From DATBFX01 sp036558305 (GTDB lineage Bacteria > Chloroflexota > Chloroflexia > Thermomicrobiales > UBA6265), in contig DATBFX010000533.1 of the NCBI GenBank assembly GCA_036558305.1, forward strand, positions 1 through 13,919: 13,919 nucleotides of DNA, written 5' to 3'. Below are positions 1-6,431 of this stretch, in pieces (position 1 is the stretch's first letter; every line of letters begins with the position of its first letter). The notes beneath the pieces were generated by a model that ran no database searches, was not told where the DNA came from, and was given only the letters and a program-made list of their open reading frames with translations. The translations under genes and the position numbers were made by a program.

Positions 1-1337
1 CGGCGCAGGCCGCCGACGCCGTCCTCACCCTGACCGACGGCCTCAGGCAGGAGCTCATCCGGCGCGGCGTGCCCGAACCCAAGATCACCGTCGTCCCCAA
101 CTCGGTCGACACCGACCGCTTCGTCGCGTTGGAGCCGGACCGGGAACTGGCGCGCCGCCTCGGCGTGGAAGGGAAGCGGATCGTCGGCTACGTCGGCTCG
201 TTCGTCGACTACGAGGGTCTCGACGACCTGCTGCACGCCGCCGCCGTCGTCCTCGATCGGGGTGTGGATTTCCGCCTCCTGCTCGTCGGCGACGGGGCAG
301 AATCCTCTCGCGTGCGCGAGTTGGTCGCGGATCTTGAGTTGACCGAGCACGTCATCATGCCCGGCCGCGTCCCGTTCGAGGACGTCCAGCGCTACTACTC
401 GCTGGTCGACGTCGCCGTCTTCCCGCGCAAACCGTGGCCGGTGACCGAGATGGTCTCGCCGATGAAACCGTTCGAGGCGATGGCGATGGAGAAAGCCCTC
501 CTCGTCTCCAGCGTCGACGCCCTGACCGAGATCGTCGCCGACGGCGAAACCGGCGTCGTCTTCGCGAAGGGCGACATCGATAGCCTCGCCGATGCGCTCG
601 AACGGATGGTGCGCGATCCGGCGCTCTGCCGACGGCTGGGCACGAACGCCCGCGCCTGGGTCGTCGCCAACCGCCGCTGGGAGCAGGCGGCCGCGACGAT
701 CCGCGACGTCTATCGGACCGTCCAGCAACCGATCCCGCTGCCCGATCTCGTCGCCTCGCCCGGGTTCGACCCCGCGCTCTGGGATCGCCTGCACAGCCCG
801 CGCGAACAGGCCCGGCAGGCCGCCATTCTGGCCTATCCGTGGCACGGTCGCGTCCTCGACCTCGGGACGCGCCACGGCTACGTCGCGGCCCAGGTGGCGC
901 GGGCCCATTGCCCCGATCTCATCGTCGGTCTCGACCCCGAAACACCGTGGCCGGACCGCGCCCGGCGGTTGGCGGCGGCAAACGACCTCGCCGGCGTGTC
1001 GATGGTCGTTGCCCGCGGCGAGCGGTTGCCGTTCCCGTCGCAATCGTTCGACGGCGTGATCGCGACGCAGGTCCTCGAACACATCGAGCGCCCGGACGCG
1101 GTCCTGCGCGAAGTCGCCCGCGTCCTCAAACCCGACGGCAGTCTCCTGGTCGCCGTTCCGGGTTACGGCGAGTACCCCCCCGGCACTGTCGAAGGCCACG
1201 TCCAGGACTTCACCGTGGCCGACATGCGCCAACTGCTCGAACGGGCCGGTTTCGAAACGATCGAGCACCACACCGTCGGTCCCCGCGAATTCCACTTCGC
1301 ACGCCCGGCCGCCAAGCGCCTCCTCGCCGCCGACTGA
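1..1337 (+). CDS. GT4 glycosyltransferase fused to SAM methyltransferase, 5' end outside window
   Basis: The reading frame is open from base 3 and ends at TGA 1335-1337, so the start lies upstream. The first visible residues (AQAADAVLTLT) align with about residue 337 of the full-length paralogue at 9075-11381, so roughly 336 residues are missing. The visible part begins with the GT4 C-terminal Rossmann lobe: VVPNSVD, GYVGSF, LLLVGDGAE and MVSPMKPFEAMA, the last carrying the family's conserved Glu for nucleotide-sugar binding. From about base 840 a class I methyltransferase follows: VLDLGTRHG (SAM-binding motif I), an acidic residue ending strand 2 (IVGLDPE), SFDGVIATQVLEH and RVLKPDG, and a late GHVQDFT helix start. 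It probably transfers a sugar to an envelope glycan at the cytoplasmic membrane face and may methylate the product. Donor and acceptor cannot be told. The next gene follows after 22 bases, so co-transcription is likely. GTG 69 is only an internal codon. Confidence 0.88.
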   Translation, partial: AQAADAVLTLTDGLRQELIRRGVPEPKITVVPNSVDTDRFVALEPDRELARRLGVEGKRIVGYVGSFVDYEGLDDLLHAAAVVLDRGVDFRLLLVGDGAESSRVRELVADLELTEHVIMPGRVPFEDVQRYYSLVDVAVFPRKPWPVTEMVSPMKPFEAMAMEKALLVSSVDALTEIVADGETGVVFAKGDIDSLADALERMVRDPALCRRLGTNARAWVVANRRWEQAAATIRDVYRTVQQPIPLPDLVASPGFDPALWDRLHSPREQARQAAILAYPWHGRVLDLGTRHGYVAAQVARAHCPDLIVGLDPETPWPDRARRLAAANDLAGVSMVVARGERLPFPSQSFDGVIATQVLEHIERPDAVLREVARVLKPDGSLLVAVPGYGEYPPGTVEGHVQDFTVADMRQLLERAGFETIEHHTVGPREFHFARPAAKRLLAAD

Positions 1338-1359
1338 CGAGTCTCAGATCGCACCAGAG

Positions 1360-2745
1360 ATGAGGGGAATGGACACCGCGGCAGCCATCGACTTCGACGA
1401 CATCGAACGCCGGTCGAGCCTGCCGCAACTGGCGTGGGCGGTGAGGTTGCGCGGGCGAACCGCCACGCTCCAAGCCGGTTGCGGGGTCGAGATCGGCAAA
1501 GGAACCTGCTCCGAAGGCATCTGGTCGTCCGAGGACCTCGATCTGCGGTCGTTCGCCGCGCTGGAGCGCCGAGCGGATGTCTACTTCTTCGGCTCCGCGG
1601 CGGTGCGGTTGACCAAGTCGGCGGTGCTCTGTTTCCCGCCGACCCATATGCTCGACCCGCTCTACCTCGTGATCCCGCACAACGGGTCGCCCGTCACGAT
1701 CACGAACTCCATGATCTGGGCGATGCGCGAAGCCGGCGCGACCGGATTGGCCCAGAACGAGGTCTCCGCGCTGACCGAGGCGATTCGGTCCGCCACGTAC
1801 GGGCTGCTCGCCTACAAGCGGTTGCTGCTGGTGACTTCCTCCGCCAGTCTGATCCGGATCATGTACACCCCCTTCGTCGTCGATGCCAAGACGGGCGTCT
1901 TCGCCGAGGAACCGGTCGGGTTCGTGCGCGACACGACGCCGTTCACGTTCGCCGGCTACAAAGGGGCGCTGCTCTCCGTGTTGCGGCGCGCCTGGGCCAA
2001 CGCCACCTCGCCGGAGCGGCAGCATCCTTTCGCGCGGCTGCACAGCACGATGTCGTCGGGGTACGACTCGACGGCGTGCGCGGCCCTCGCGAAGGAGCTC
2101 GGTTTCACCGAGGTGCTTTCGCTGGATACCGGACGTGGCGGCGCGGACGATTCCGGCCGGCTCGCCGCGGCCGAGATGGGACTCACCCAGCGGCTCTTCC
2201 CCCGCCCGGGCAACGGGTTGGAGTACCGCAGCGAGAAGGTCCCCGATTACTACGTCACGATCGCGACGATTCGTCGGGCAACGGGCAAGACGTACGCCGA
2301 GTTCGTCGCGCCCCTCGGCAACCACGGCGATCTCGTCTTCGATGCCTTCGCACCGGTCTTGCCGGGGTCGATCGTGCTGACCGGACTGCACGGTGCTCCC
2401 ATGTGGGCCCCCAGGGTCAAGAGCGGTCCGTGGATCAAGCGGGCCGACTCCTCCGGGACGGGCCTCACCGAGTTCCGCCTGCGGACCGGTTTCGTCCACC
2501 TCCCGGTCGCCTACATCCACTGCCTCCGCTGGCAATCGGTCCAGGCGCTGACAAACTCGCCCGAGATGCGCCCCTATCACTGGGGAGAGCCGTACAACAA
2601 ACCCATCGCCCGGCGGCTGGGCGAAGAAGCGGGAGCGAGCCGGGAGAGTTTTGGCGTCCAAAAAAGGGCCGCGAGCCTGATGGTGCTGCTGGATTCTGAG
2701 CGATACGCGCCATTCTACGAAGAAATCGTCGCACGCTACGATTGA
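1360..2745 (+). CDS. Asparagine-synthase-like PP-loop protein, paralogue A
   Basis: This 461-residue protein carries the PP-loop SSGYDS at residues 232-237, a variant of the SGGxDS signature of asparagine synthases and other ATP pyrophosphatase-type enzymes. The expected acidic stretch DTGRGGADDSGR follows. Upstream (about residues 70-190) is a beta-rich region with FFGSAAVRL and ITNSMIWAMREA that may be the relic of a class II glutaminase domain. There is no Cys at position 2, so glutamine hydrolysis by its own N terminus is not expected. The C-terminal end has PYNKPIARRLGEEAGASRESFG, identical in paralogue B apart from an upstream residue. The likely chemistry is adenylation of a carboxylate, as in AsnB or beta-lactam synthetase; the substrate is unknown, and envelope sugar context suggests a uronic acid or amino-sugar derivative. 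Start: ATG 1360 and in-frame ATG 1369 are both possible, and neither has a well-placed Shine-Dalgarno site. The paralogue comparison fits ATG 1360. It lies 22 bases after the GT gene. Confidence 0.82.
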   Translation: MRGMDTAAAIDFDDIERRSSLPQLAWAVRLRGRTATLQAGCGVEIGKGTCSEGIWSSEDLDLRSFAALERRADVYFFGSAAVRLTKSAVLCFPPTHMLDPLYLVIPHNGSPVTITNSMIWAMREAGATGLAQNEVSALTEAIRSATYGLLAYKRLLLVTSSASLIRIMYTPFVVDAKTGVFAEEPVGFVRDTTPFTFAGYKGALLSVLRRAWANATSPERQHPFARLHSTMSSGYDSTACAALAKELGFTEVLSLDTGRGGADDSGRLAAAEMGLTQRLFPRPGNGLEYRSEKVPDYYVTIATIRRATGKTYAEFVAPLGNHGDLVFDAFAPVLPGSIVLTGLHGAPMWAPRVKSGPWIKRADSSGTGLTEFRLRTGFVHLPVAYIHCLRWQSVQALTNSPEMRPYHWGEPYNKPIARRLGEEAGASRESFGVQKRAASLMVLLDSERYAPFYEEIVARYD

Positions 2746-2797
2746 ACCCGAACGGTACGTGCGCGCCATCCTCTTGGGCGGGAACAGCCGGGTGCGG

Positions 2798-2871
2798 GTA
2801 GGGGAGGGCCCCGTGCCCTCCCGCGCCCGTGGGCGCCGGCACCAACGGGAGGGCACGGGGCCCTCCCCTAC
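2798..2871. repeat. Large intergenic palindrome, type GTAGGGGAGGG
   Basis: A perfect 25-base inverted repeat has arms 2798-2822 and 2847-2871 around a 24-base loop. The left arm begins GTAGGGGAGGGCCCC and the right arm is its exact reverse complement. It lies 52 bases after the stop of paralogue A. Short palindromes of this kind recur in GC-rich Chloroflexota genomes as REP or MITE-like dispersed elements; that link is from general knowledge. As RNA it would form a very stable hairpin and could end or attenuate transcription between the two paralogues, though there is no T-run. It explains the Gly-Pro-Ser-rich spurious reading frames across this region. Confidence 0.85.
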
Positions 2872-2933
2872 ACCAACCGCGTGCGGCCCTTCCCGCCATC
2901 CGAACACGCCGACGCGCCTCCCGAACGGTCCGG

Positions 2934-2939
2934 TACAAT
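2934..2939 (+). promoter_or_regulatory. Candidate -10 element upstream of paralogue B
   Basis: TACAAT is a good sigma-70-type -10 hexamer in otherwise GC-rich sequence, about 120 bases before the start of paralogue B and just past the large palindrome. No convincing TTGACA-like -35 sits 16-18 bases upstream (the nearest GAC core is in CCGACG at 2908-2913). A similar GGTAnnnT arrangement precedes three other genes in the window (near 4613, 6330 and 8939). This is sequence resemblance only. Confidence 0.4.
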
Positions 2940-2941
2940 GC

Positions 2942-3044
2942 GCGCGGTCACCGCGCACACCGGGCATGTGCCCGAAGCAATGTGAAAACCATCCGCCGCG
3001 CGTTCTTCTTCGCCGCCAGGCTCGCGTAGCGAGAACCGGGTGGT
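2942..3044 (+). other. Structured leader candidate upstream of paralogue B
   Basis: This occupies the rest of the 314-base gap between the paralogues. Two small hairpins sit back to back: GCGCGG/CCGCGC at 2942-2956 with loop TCA, and CGGGC/GCCCG at 2961-2974. A further pairing joins ACCATCC (2988-2994) to GGGTGGT (3038-3044, one G-U pair) and encloses the hairpin CTCGC/GCGAG at 3021-3033. The last pairing ends a few bases before the ribosome-binding site. No known riboswitch consensus matches. GC-rich sequence makes small hairpins by chance, so a regulatory role is only possible. Confidence 0.25.
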
Positions 3045-3049
3045 GTCCG

Positions 3050-3055
3050 AAGGAG
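3050..3055 (+). promoter_or_regulatory. Ribosome-binding site AAGGAG serving ATG 3060
   Basis: AAGGAG is the best Shine-Dalgarno match near paralogue B. It lies four bases before ATG 3060 but 23 bases before GTG 3079, the only start in the frame of the protein. ATG 3060 opens a 12-codon frame ending at TGA 3096-3098, one base out of phase with the gene. See the finding on this start. Confidence 0.6.
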
Positions 3056-3078
3056 CGTCATGAAAGTGAACGGGCTAC

Positions 3079-4446
3079 GTGGCCGGTATCGACTTTGACG
3101 ACGTCGAACGCCGAGCGACCCTGCCGCCGTTGGCCTGGGCGTTGAGGCTGCGCGGCAGGACCGTCACCCTGGAAGCGGGGTCCGGGGTCGAGGTCGCCAG
3201 GGGAAGTTGCTCGGAAGGCGCCTGGTCGTCCGACGATCTCGATCTGCACGCGTTCGCGTCCCCCGAACGCCGGGCGGGTGTCAACTTCTTCGGCTCGGCG
3301 GCGGTCCGGCTGACGAAGTCGGCGGTGCTCTGCTTCCCGCCCACCCACACGCTGGACGGGCTCCACCTGGTCATCCGCCACGATGGGGCCTGCGTCACCG
3401 TCTCCAACTCGCTGGTCTGGGCGATGCGCGAGGCGGGCGCACGGGGATTGAAGCCGAACGAGGTAACGGCGCTTTCCCAGGCGATCTGGTCGAGTACCAC
3501 CGGGTTGCTCGCGTACAAACGGTTGTTGCTGGTGACCCCCTCCGCCAGTCTGGTGCGCATCTTGTACACGCCCTTCGTCGTCGACGCCAAGACGGGGGTC
3601 TTCGCCGAGGAACCGGTCCCGTTCGTGCGCGACACGACCCCCTTTACCTTCGCCGGCTACAAAGAGGCCCTGCTCTCCGTGTTGCAGCAAACCCTGAGCA
3701 ACGGCACGCATGAGGACCGGCACACCCGCTACGACCGGATCTACAGCACGATGTCGTCGGGATACGATGGAACGGCCTGCGCGGCCCTGGCAAAGGAACT
3801 CGGCTTCACCGAGGTGCTCTCGCTCGATACCGGCCGTGGCGGCGCGGACGACTCCGGCCGGGTTGCCGGCACCGAGATGGGACTGACGGTGCGCCTGTTT
3901 CCGCGTCCCGGCAACGGGTTGGAGCACCAGAACGAGCGGAACCGGGACTACTACGTCGACGTCGCGATGCTGCGGCGGGCAACCGGCAAGAGCTACGCCG
4001 AGTTCATCGCCCCCCTCGGCTGCTACGGCGACCTCGTCTTCGAGCCGTTCGAACCGGTCCTGCCGGGGTCGATCGTGCTGACCGGATTCCACGCCGCGCC
4101 GGTGTGGTTTCCCAACTGCCCCAGCGGCCCCTGGATGAGGCGGAGCGACGCCTCGGGGTCCGGGCTCAACGAATTCCGCTTGCGGACCGGTTTCGTCCAC
4201 CTCCCGGTTCCCTACATCCACTGCCTCCGCTGGCAATCGATTCGCGCCCTGAGCCGGTCGCGGGAGATGCGCCCGTATCACTGGGGAAAACCGTACAACA
4301 AACCGATCGCCCGGCGATTGGGCGAGGAGGCCGGGGCGAGCCGGGAGAGTTTCGGCGTGCGGAAAAAGGCGGCGACCGTAATGCTCCTGGTCGGGCCAGA
4401 CGGGTACGCACCGGCCTTCGAGGAGAACGCGGCACGTTACGATTAG
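3079..4446 (+). CDS. Asparagine-synthase-like PP-loop protein, paralogue B
   Basis: This 455-residue product is a close tandem copy of paralogue A, alike over its whole length (roughly three quarters identical by eye). Shared blocks include TKSAVLCFPPTH, YTPFVVDAKTGVFAEEPV, LDTGRGGADDSGR and EFRLRTGFVHLPV. The PP-loop, residues 226-231, reads SSGYDG. The final Ser of the signature, which contacts ATP phosphates in the superfamily, is Gly here, so nucleotide activation may be weakened or lost. Like A it has no N-terminal Cys nucleophile. Start: GTG 3079 is the only in-frame start before an in-frame TGA at 3067, but the ribosome-binding site points to ATG 3060 in another frame. Removing one base near 3071-3078 would restore an N terminus the same length as that of A. 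The gene has its own promoter candidate and is flanked by palindromes. It could be a divergent active enzyme, an inactive partner of A, or a decaying copy. Confidence 0.78.
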   Translation: MAGIDFDDVERRATLPPLAWALRLRGRTVTLEAGSGVEVARGSCSEGAWSSDDLDLHAFASPERRAGVNFFGSAAVRLTKSAVLCFPPTHTLDGLHLVIRHDGACVTVSNSLVWAMREAGARGLKPNEVTALSQAIWSSTTGLLAYKRLLLVTPSASLVRILYTPFVVDAKTGVFAEEPVPFVRDTTPFTFAGYKEALLSVLQQTLSNGTHEDRHTRYDRIYSTMSSGYDGTACAALAKELGFTEVLSLDTGRGGADDSGRVAGTEMGLTVRLFPRPGNGLEHQNERNRDYYVDVAMLRRATGKSYAEFIAPLGCYGDLVFEPFEPVLPGSIVLTGFHAAPVWFPNCPSGPWMRRSDASGSGLNEFRLRTGFVHLPVPYIHCLRWQSIRALSRSREMRPYHWGKPYNKPIARRLGEEAGASRESFGVRKKAATVMLLVGPDGYAPAFEENAARYD

Positions 4447-4475
4447 GGCGAATTGCGGAGGACTTGGTCATCGTG

Positions 4476-4556
4476 CTTCTGTAGGGGCGGACCGCCGTGT
4501 CCGCCCTCCTACAGAAGCGCATTCGTGGCAGGGCGGACACGGCGGTCCGCCCCTAC
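4476..4556. repeat. Large intergenic palindrome, type GTAGGGGCGG, with nested alternative arms
   Basis: A perfect 27-base inverted repeat has arms 4481-4507 and 4530-4556 around a 22-base loop. A second, overlapping 11-base repeat pairs GCTTCTGTAGG (4476-4486) with CCTACAGAAGC (4508-4518). Bases 4481-4486 belong to both, so the two stems exclude each other. The arm starts GTAGGGGCGGACCGCCGTG, related in pattern to the element at 2798-2871 (GTAGGGG, then a GTG-containing block and a CCC end). It lies 29 bases after the stop of paralogue B and may act as a transcription end or as a dispersed mobile palindrome. Confidence 0.85.
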
Positions 4557-4612
4557 GACGACGTGGACCGTCTCCTCTGCAAACTCGGCGACAGATGGCG
4601 CCCCCGCGCGGG

Positions 4613-4618
4613 TATCGT
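4613..4618 (+). promoter_or_regulatory. Candidate -10 element upstream of the 4633 gene
   Basis: TATCGT within GGGTATCGTAG sits 14 bases before ATG 4633. If used, the transcript would start only a few bases before the start codon and be almost leaderless, which fits the lack of a Shine-Dalgarno site there. The -35 candidate GCGACA at 4588-4593 has a long 19-base spacer. Weak evidence. Confidence 0.3.
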
Positions 4619-4632
4619 AGACAGCAAACCAC

Positions 4633-6159
4633 ATGTCCGCAACCGAACCCGGCACGGTCTCGCAGGCGGCGGCGGGCGCCAAGGCGTCTCCCTTGCCGCT
4701 CCCTCCCTATCGGGGCGGCTTCCTCCTCGCCCGGACAGACCGCGCGCTGCTGCGCGCATTGCGGGACGGCCAACGTGCCTTCGGCCACTGGGGCGAATGC
4801 CCGATCGGCGGCTATCGTCTCCACTTCGATCCGATATTCCCTGTCCACCACGCCGCTGCCGGCGACGTTGGGATCGTCTGTCTGGGGTATCTGTGCGACG
4901 TTGGCGACCCCGCTCCCCCCGCACGGACGGTCGCGCGTTTGGCGTCGGCATGGGCCCTGTCGCGGGACGCTTTCCTGGATCGCTTGATCGACAGCGGCGG
5001 CACCTACGTCGTCTTCGCCTACCGGGGGAACGAGGTCGAGGTTTTCCTGGATGCCACCGGCACCATCGGCGTCTGCTACGCCGAAGCGGACGGCGAGGTC
5101 GTCGCGGCCTCCCACCCCTGCCTGCTCGCCGAGTTGTTCGGGTTCCGTCGCTCTGCCCTGGCCGACTTCTGGTTGAACCACCCCGCCGTCGACATGGGCG
5201 GACGCTACTTTCCGGGGCTGAAAACCATCTTCGACGAGGTCCGCCTGCTGACGCCCAACACGGCGCTTCGCCTGCCCACGGGCGCCGTCGCCCGCTTCTA
5301 TCCGCGGCACGAACTCCGCGAGCGCCCGCTCGACGAGATCCTCGCCACGGTCATCCCGGCGCTCCACCGCCAAATCGGGTGGATCGCCGGTCAGGCGTCG
5401 CTCGCCGTCTCGGTCTCCGGCGGTCTCGACACGCGCGTCACCCTATCCGCCATGCGAGACGAGGCGGCCGGGTGTCTCTTCTTCACGTACCGGGTCGGCG
5501 GCAATCAGGTTCACAAGACGGATTTCGAGATCGCCACCGAGCTGTGCGCTCGGCTCGGTTTGCGGCACCTGCCGATCGTGGTCCCGAATGTAGCGCCAAC
5601 ACCGGGTCCCTTCGTCGATGTCTGGCGACGCACCCACGACCGCACGCTGGGGAACATCTCGCTTGTCGAGGCCTATTGCGAACGGCTCGGCGGGCGGTAC
5701 GTCCACATCCGATCGAACGTCCTCGAAGTGGTGCGCGGGTACTACACCAAGAACCCCGCCAACCGGGACAACGTGTTTGACGCCTACAAACTCGCCCGCC
5801 TCTTTCGCGGGCGGGTTGCACAGGAGTTCACACCCTACTTCGAGGAGTTCGTCGAGGTCACCGCGTTCACACCGGACGCGCTGAAGGGATACCACTACAC
5901 CGATCTCTTCTACTGGGAACACCGGATGGGTACCTGGTTGGCGGGCGTGCTGCGGGGCGCCCGCGCCGACCACCTGACCTACATCCTCTACAACTGCCGC
6001 ACCGTCATCGAAGCGCTGATCGCCCGTCCGCTTGAAGAACGCGTCGCCGCTGCGGCCATGTTCGCGCTGATCCGCGAAATGTGGCCCGAAGTCCTGAGCG
6101 TCCCGATCTTCAGCGGCTCCCAATTCCGCGAGATTCCTCCGGCGAATGGAGTGGGATGA
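4633..6159 (+). CDS. Asparagine-synthase-like amidotransferase-family protein without glutaminase Cys
   Basis: This 508-residue protein has a degenerate N-terminal glutaminase-like half, with GTYVVFAYRGNEVEVFLDATGTIG at about residues 123-146 echoing the D-x-G-x-x-PLYY region of AsnB, followed by VVAASHPCLLAELF. A synthetase half has the PP-loop SGGLDT at residues 262-267, preceded by SLAVSV. The C-terminal block YNCRTVIEALIARPLEERV and the terminal PEVLSVP motif are typical of asparagine-synthase-like proteins in polysaccharide clusters. Residue 2 is Ser, not the catalytic Cys, so ammonia would come from elsewhere or the chemistry differs. AsnB-family proteins such as WbpS amidate uronic acids in O-antigen pathways, which is the best analogy; the real substrate is unknown. 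It is unlike paralogues A and B in sequence apart from the shared fold. The start is ATG 4633; no Shine-Dalgarno site is visible. Confidence 0.85.
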   Translation: MSATEPGTVSQAAAGAKASPLPLPPYRGGFLLARTDRALLRALRDGQRAFGHWGECPIGGYRLHFDPIFPVHHAAAGDVGIVCLGYLCDVGDPAPPARTVARLASAWALSRDAFLDRLIDSGGTYVVFAYRGNEVEVFLDATGTIGVCYAEADGEVVAASHPCLLAELFGFRRSALADFWLNHPAVDMGGRYFPGLKTIFDEVRLLTPNTALRLPTGAVARFYPRHELRERPLDEILATVIPALHRQIGWIAGQASLAVSVSGGLDTRVTLSAMRDEAAGCLFFTYRVGGNQVHKTDFEIATELCARLGLRHLPIVVPNVAPTPGPFVDVWRRTHDRTLGNISLVEAYCERLGGRYVHIRSNVLEVVRGYYTKNPANRDNVFDAYKLARLFRGRVAQEFTPYFEEFVEVTAFTPDALKGYHYTDLFYWEHRMGTWLAGVLRGARADHLTYILYNCRTVIEALIARPLEERVAAAAMFALIREMWPEVLSVPIFSGSQFREIPPANGVG

Positions 6160-6215
6160 CGGCGTCCATCTGAACCTCCTCAGCGCTCGCGACGACTCTG
6201 CCCTGGCAGGCAGTT

Positions 6216-6262
6216 CTCGGCATGGTTGGTATCGGCCACTACGTTCTGGACCATGCACCGAG
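6216..6262. repeat. Imperfect inverted repeat after the 4633 gene
   Basis: The left arm CTCGGCATGGT (6216-6226) pairs with ACCATG...CCGAG (6250-6262), leaving a two-base bulge (CA) in the right arm and a 23-base loop. It lies 57 bases after the stop at 6159 in a 272-base gap that holds no gene. It may be a weak terminator or an operator; no T-run follows. Confidence 0.35.
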
Positions 6263-6329
6263 CGTCGCGTATCCTGGGTGACGTAGCGGCGGCTCCACAC
6301 GTATCGCGTCGTTCACCCTGTACGTACGG

Positions 6330-6335
6330 TATCAT
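6330..6335 (+). promoter_or_regulatory. Candidate -10 element for the amidase gene
   Basis: TATCAT lies within CGGTATCATGG, 97 bases before ATG 6432. There is no clear -35 at normal spacing. The call rests on match to the -10 consensus and on the similar GGTAnnnT setting before other genes here. Confidence 0.35.
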
Positions 6336-6340
6336 GGTGA

Positions 6341-6410
6341 CGGCGGGGGTACGCCGCGCCGCGCCTCGCGCGGGTTCGCAACAGGGGGGAGGTGGCCGCC
6401 CGACAGGGCG
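6341..6410 (+). other. Hairpin-rich leader of the amidase gene
   Basis: Three small perfect stems follow the -10 candidate: CGGCG/CGCCG (6341-6356), CCGCGC/GCGCGG (6359-6373) and CGCCC/GGGCG (6397-6410, loop GACA). A clear ribosome-binding site, AAGGA at 6422-6426, follows with a five-base spacer to ATG 6432. No riboswitch consensus was recognised, and such stems are easily produced by chance in GC-rich DNA. Confidence 0.2.
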
Positions 6411-6431
6411 CCTTCTCGGGGAAGGAAACTC

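Noticed and set aside
1210..2967. Long minus-strand open frame (585 codons) opposite paralogue A
   Set aside because: It lies antisense to a gene with clear PP-loop motifs, is Arg/Gly/Pro-rich without any recognisable motif, and runs through the palindrome at 2798-2871. Long antisense frames are expected with GC-biased third positions.
3031..3055. T-box-like GGGTGGT near the start of paralogue B
   Set aside because: The T-box core needs TGGNACC followed by CGCG; here the sequence is TGGTGTCCG, and no stem I or specifier loop is seen upstream.
2759..3145. Small open frame across the gap between the paralogues
   Set aside because: Its sequence is largely the translation of the palindrome (GEGPVPSRAR and its mirror) and it runs into paralogue B in the wrong frame. 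No ribosome-binding site or motif supports it.
2798..4556. CRISPR-like repeats
   Set aside because: Only two palindromes with different sequences, 1.7 kb apart and without regular spacers.
4497..5780. Plus-strand frame of 427 codons starting inside the second palindrome
   Set aside because: It overlaps the asparagine-synthase-like gene in another frame, starts within an inverted repeat and is Arg/Pro-rich without motifs.
6341..6431. Possible riboswitch (c-di-GMP or cobalamin type) before the amidase
   Set aside because: Hairpins are present but the conserved cores of those classes could not be found; GC-rich sequence explains the stems.
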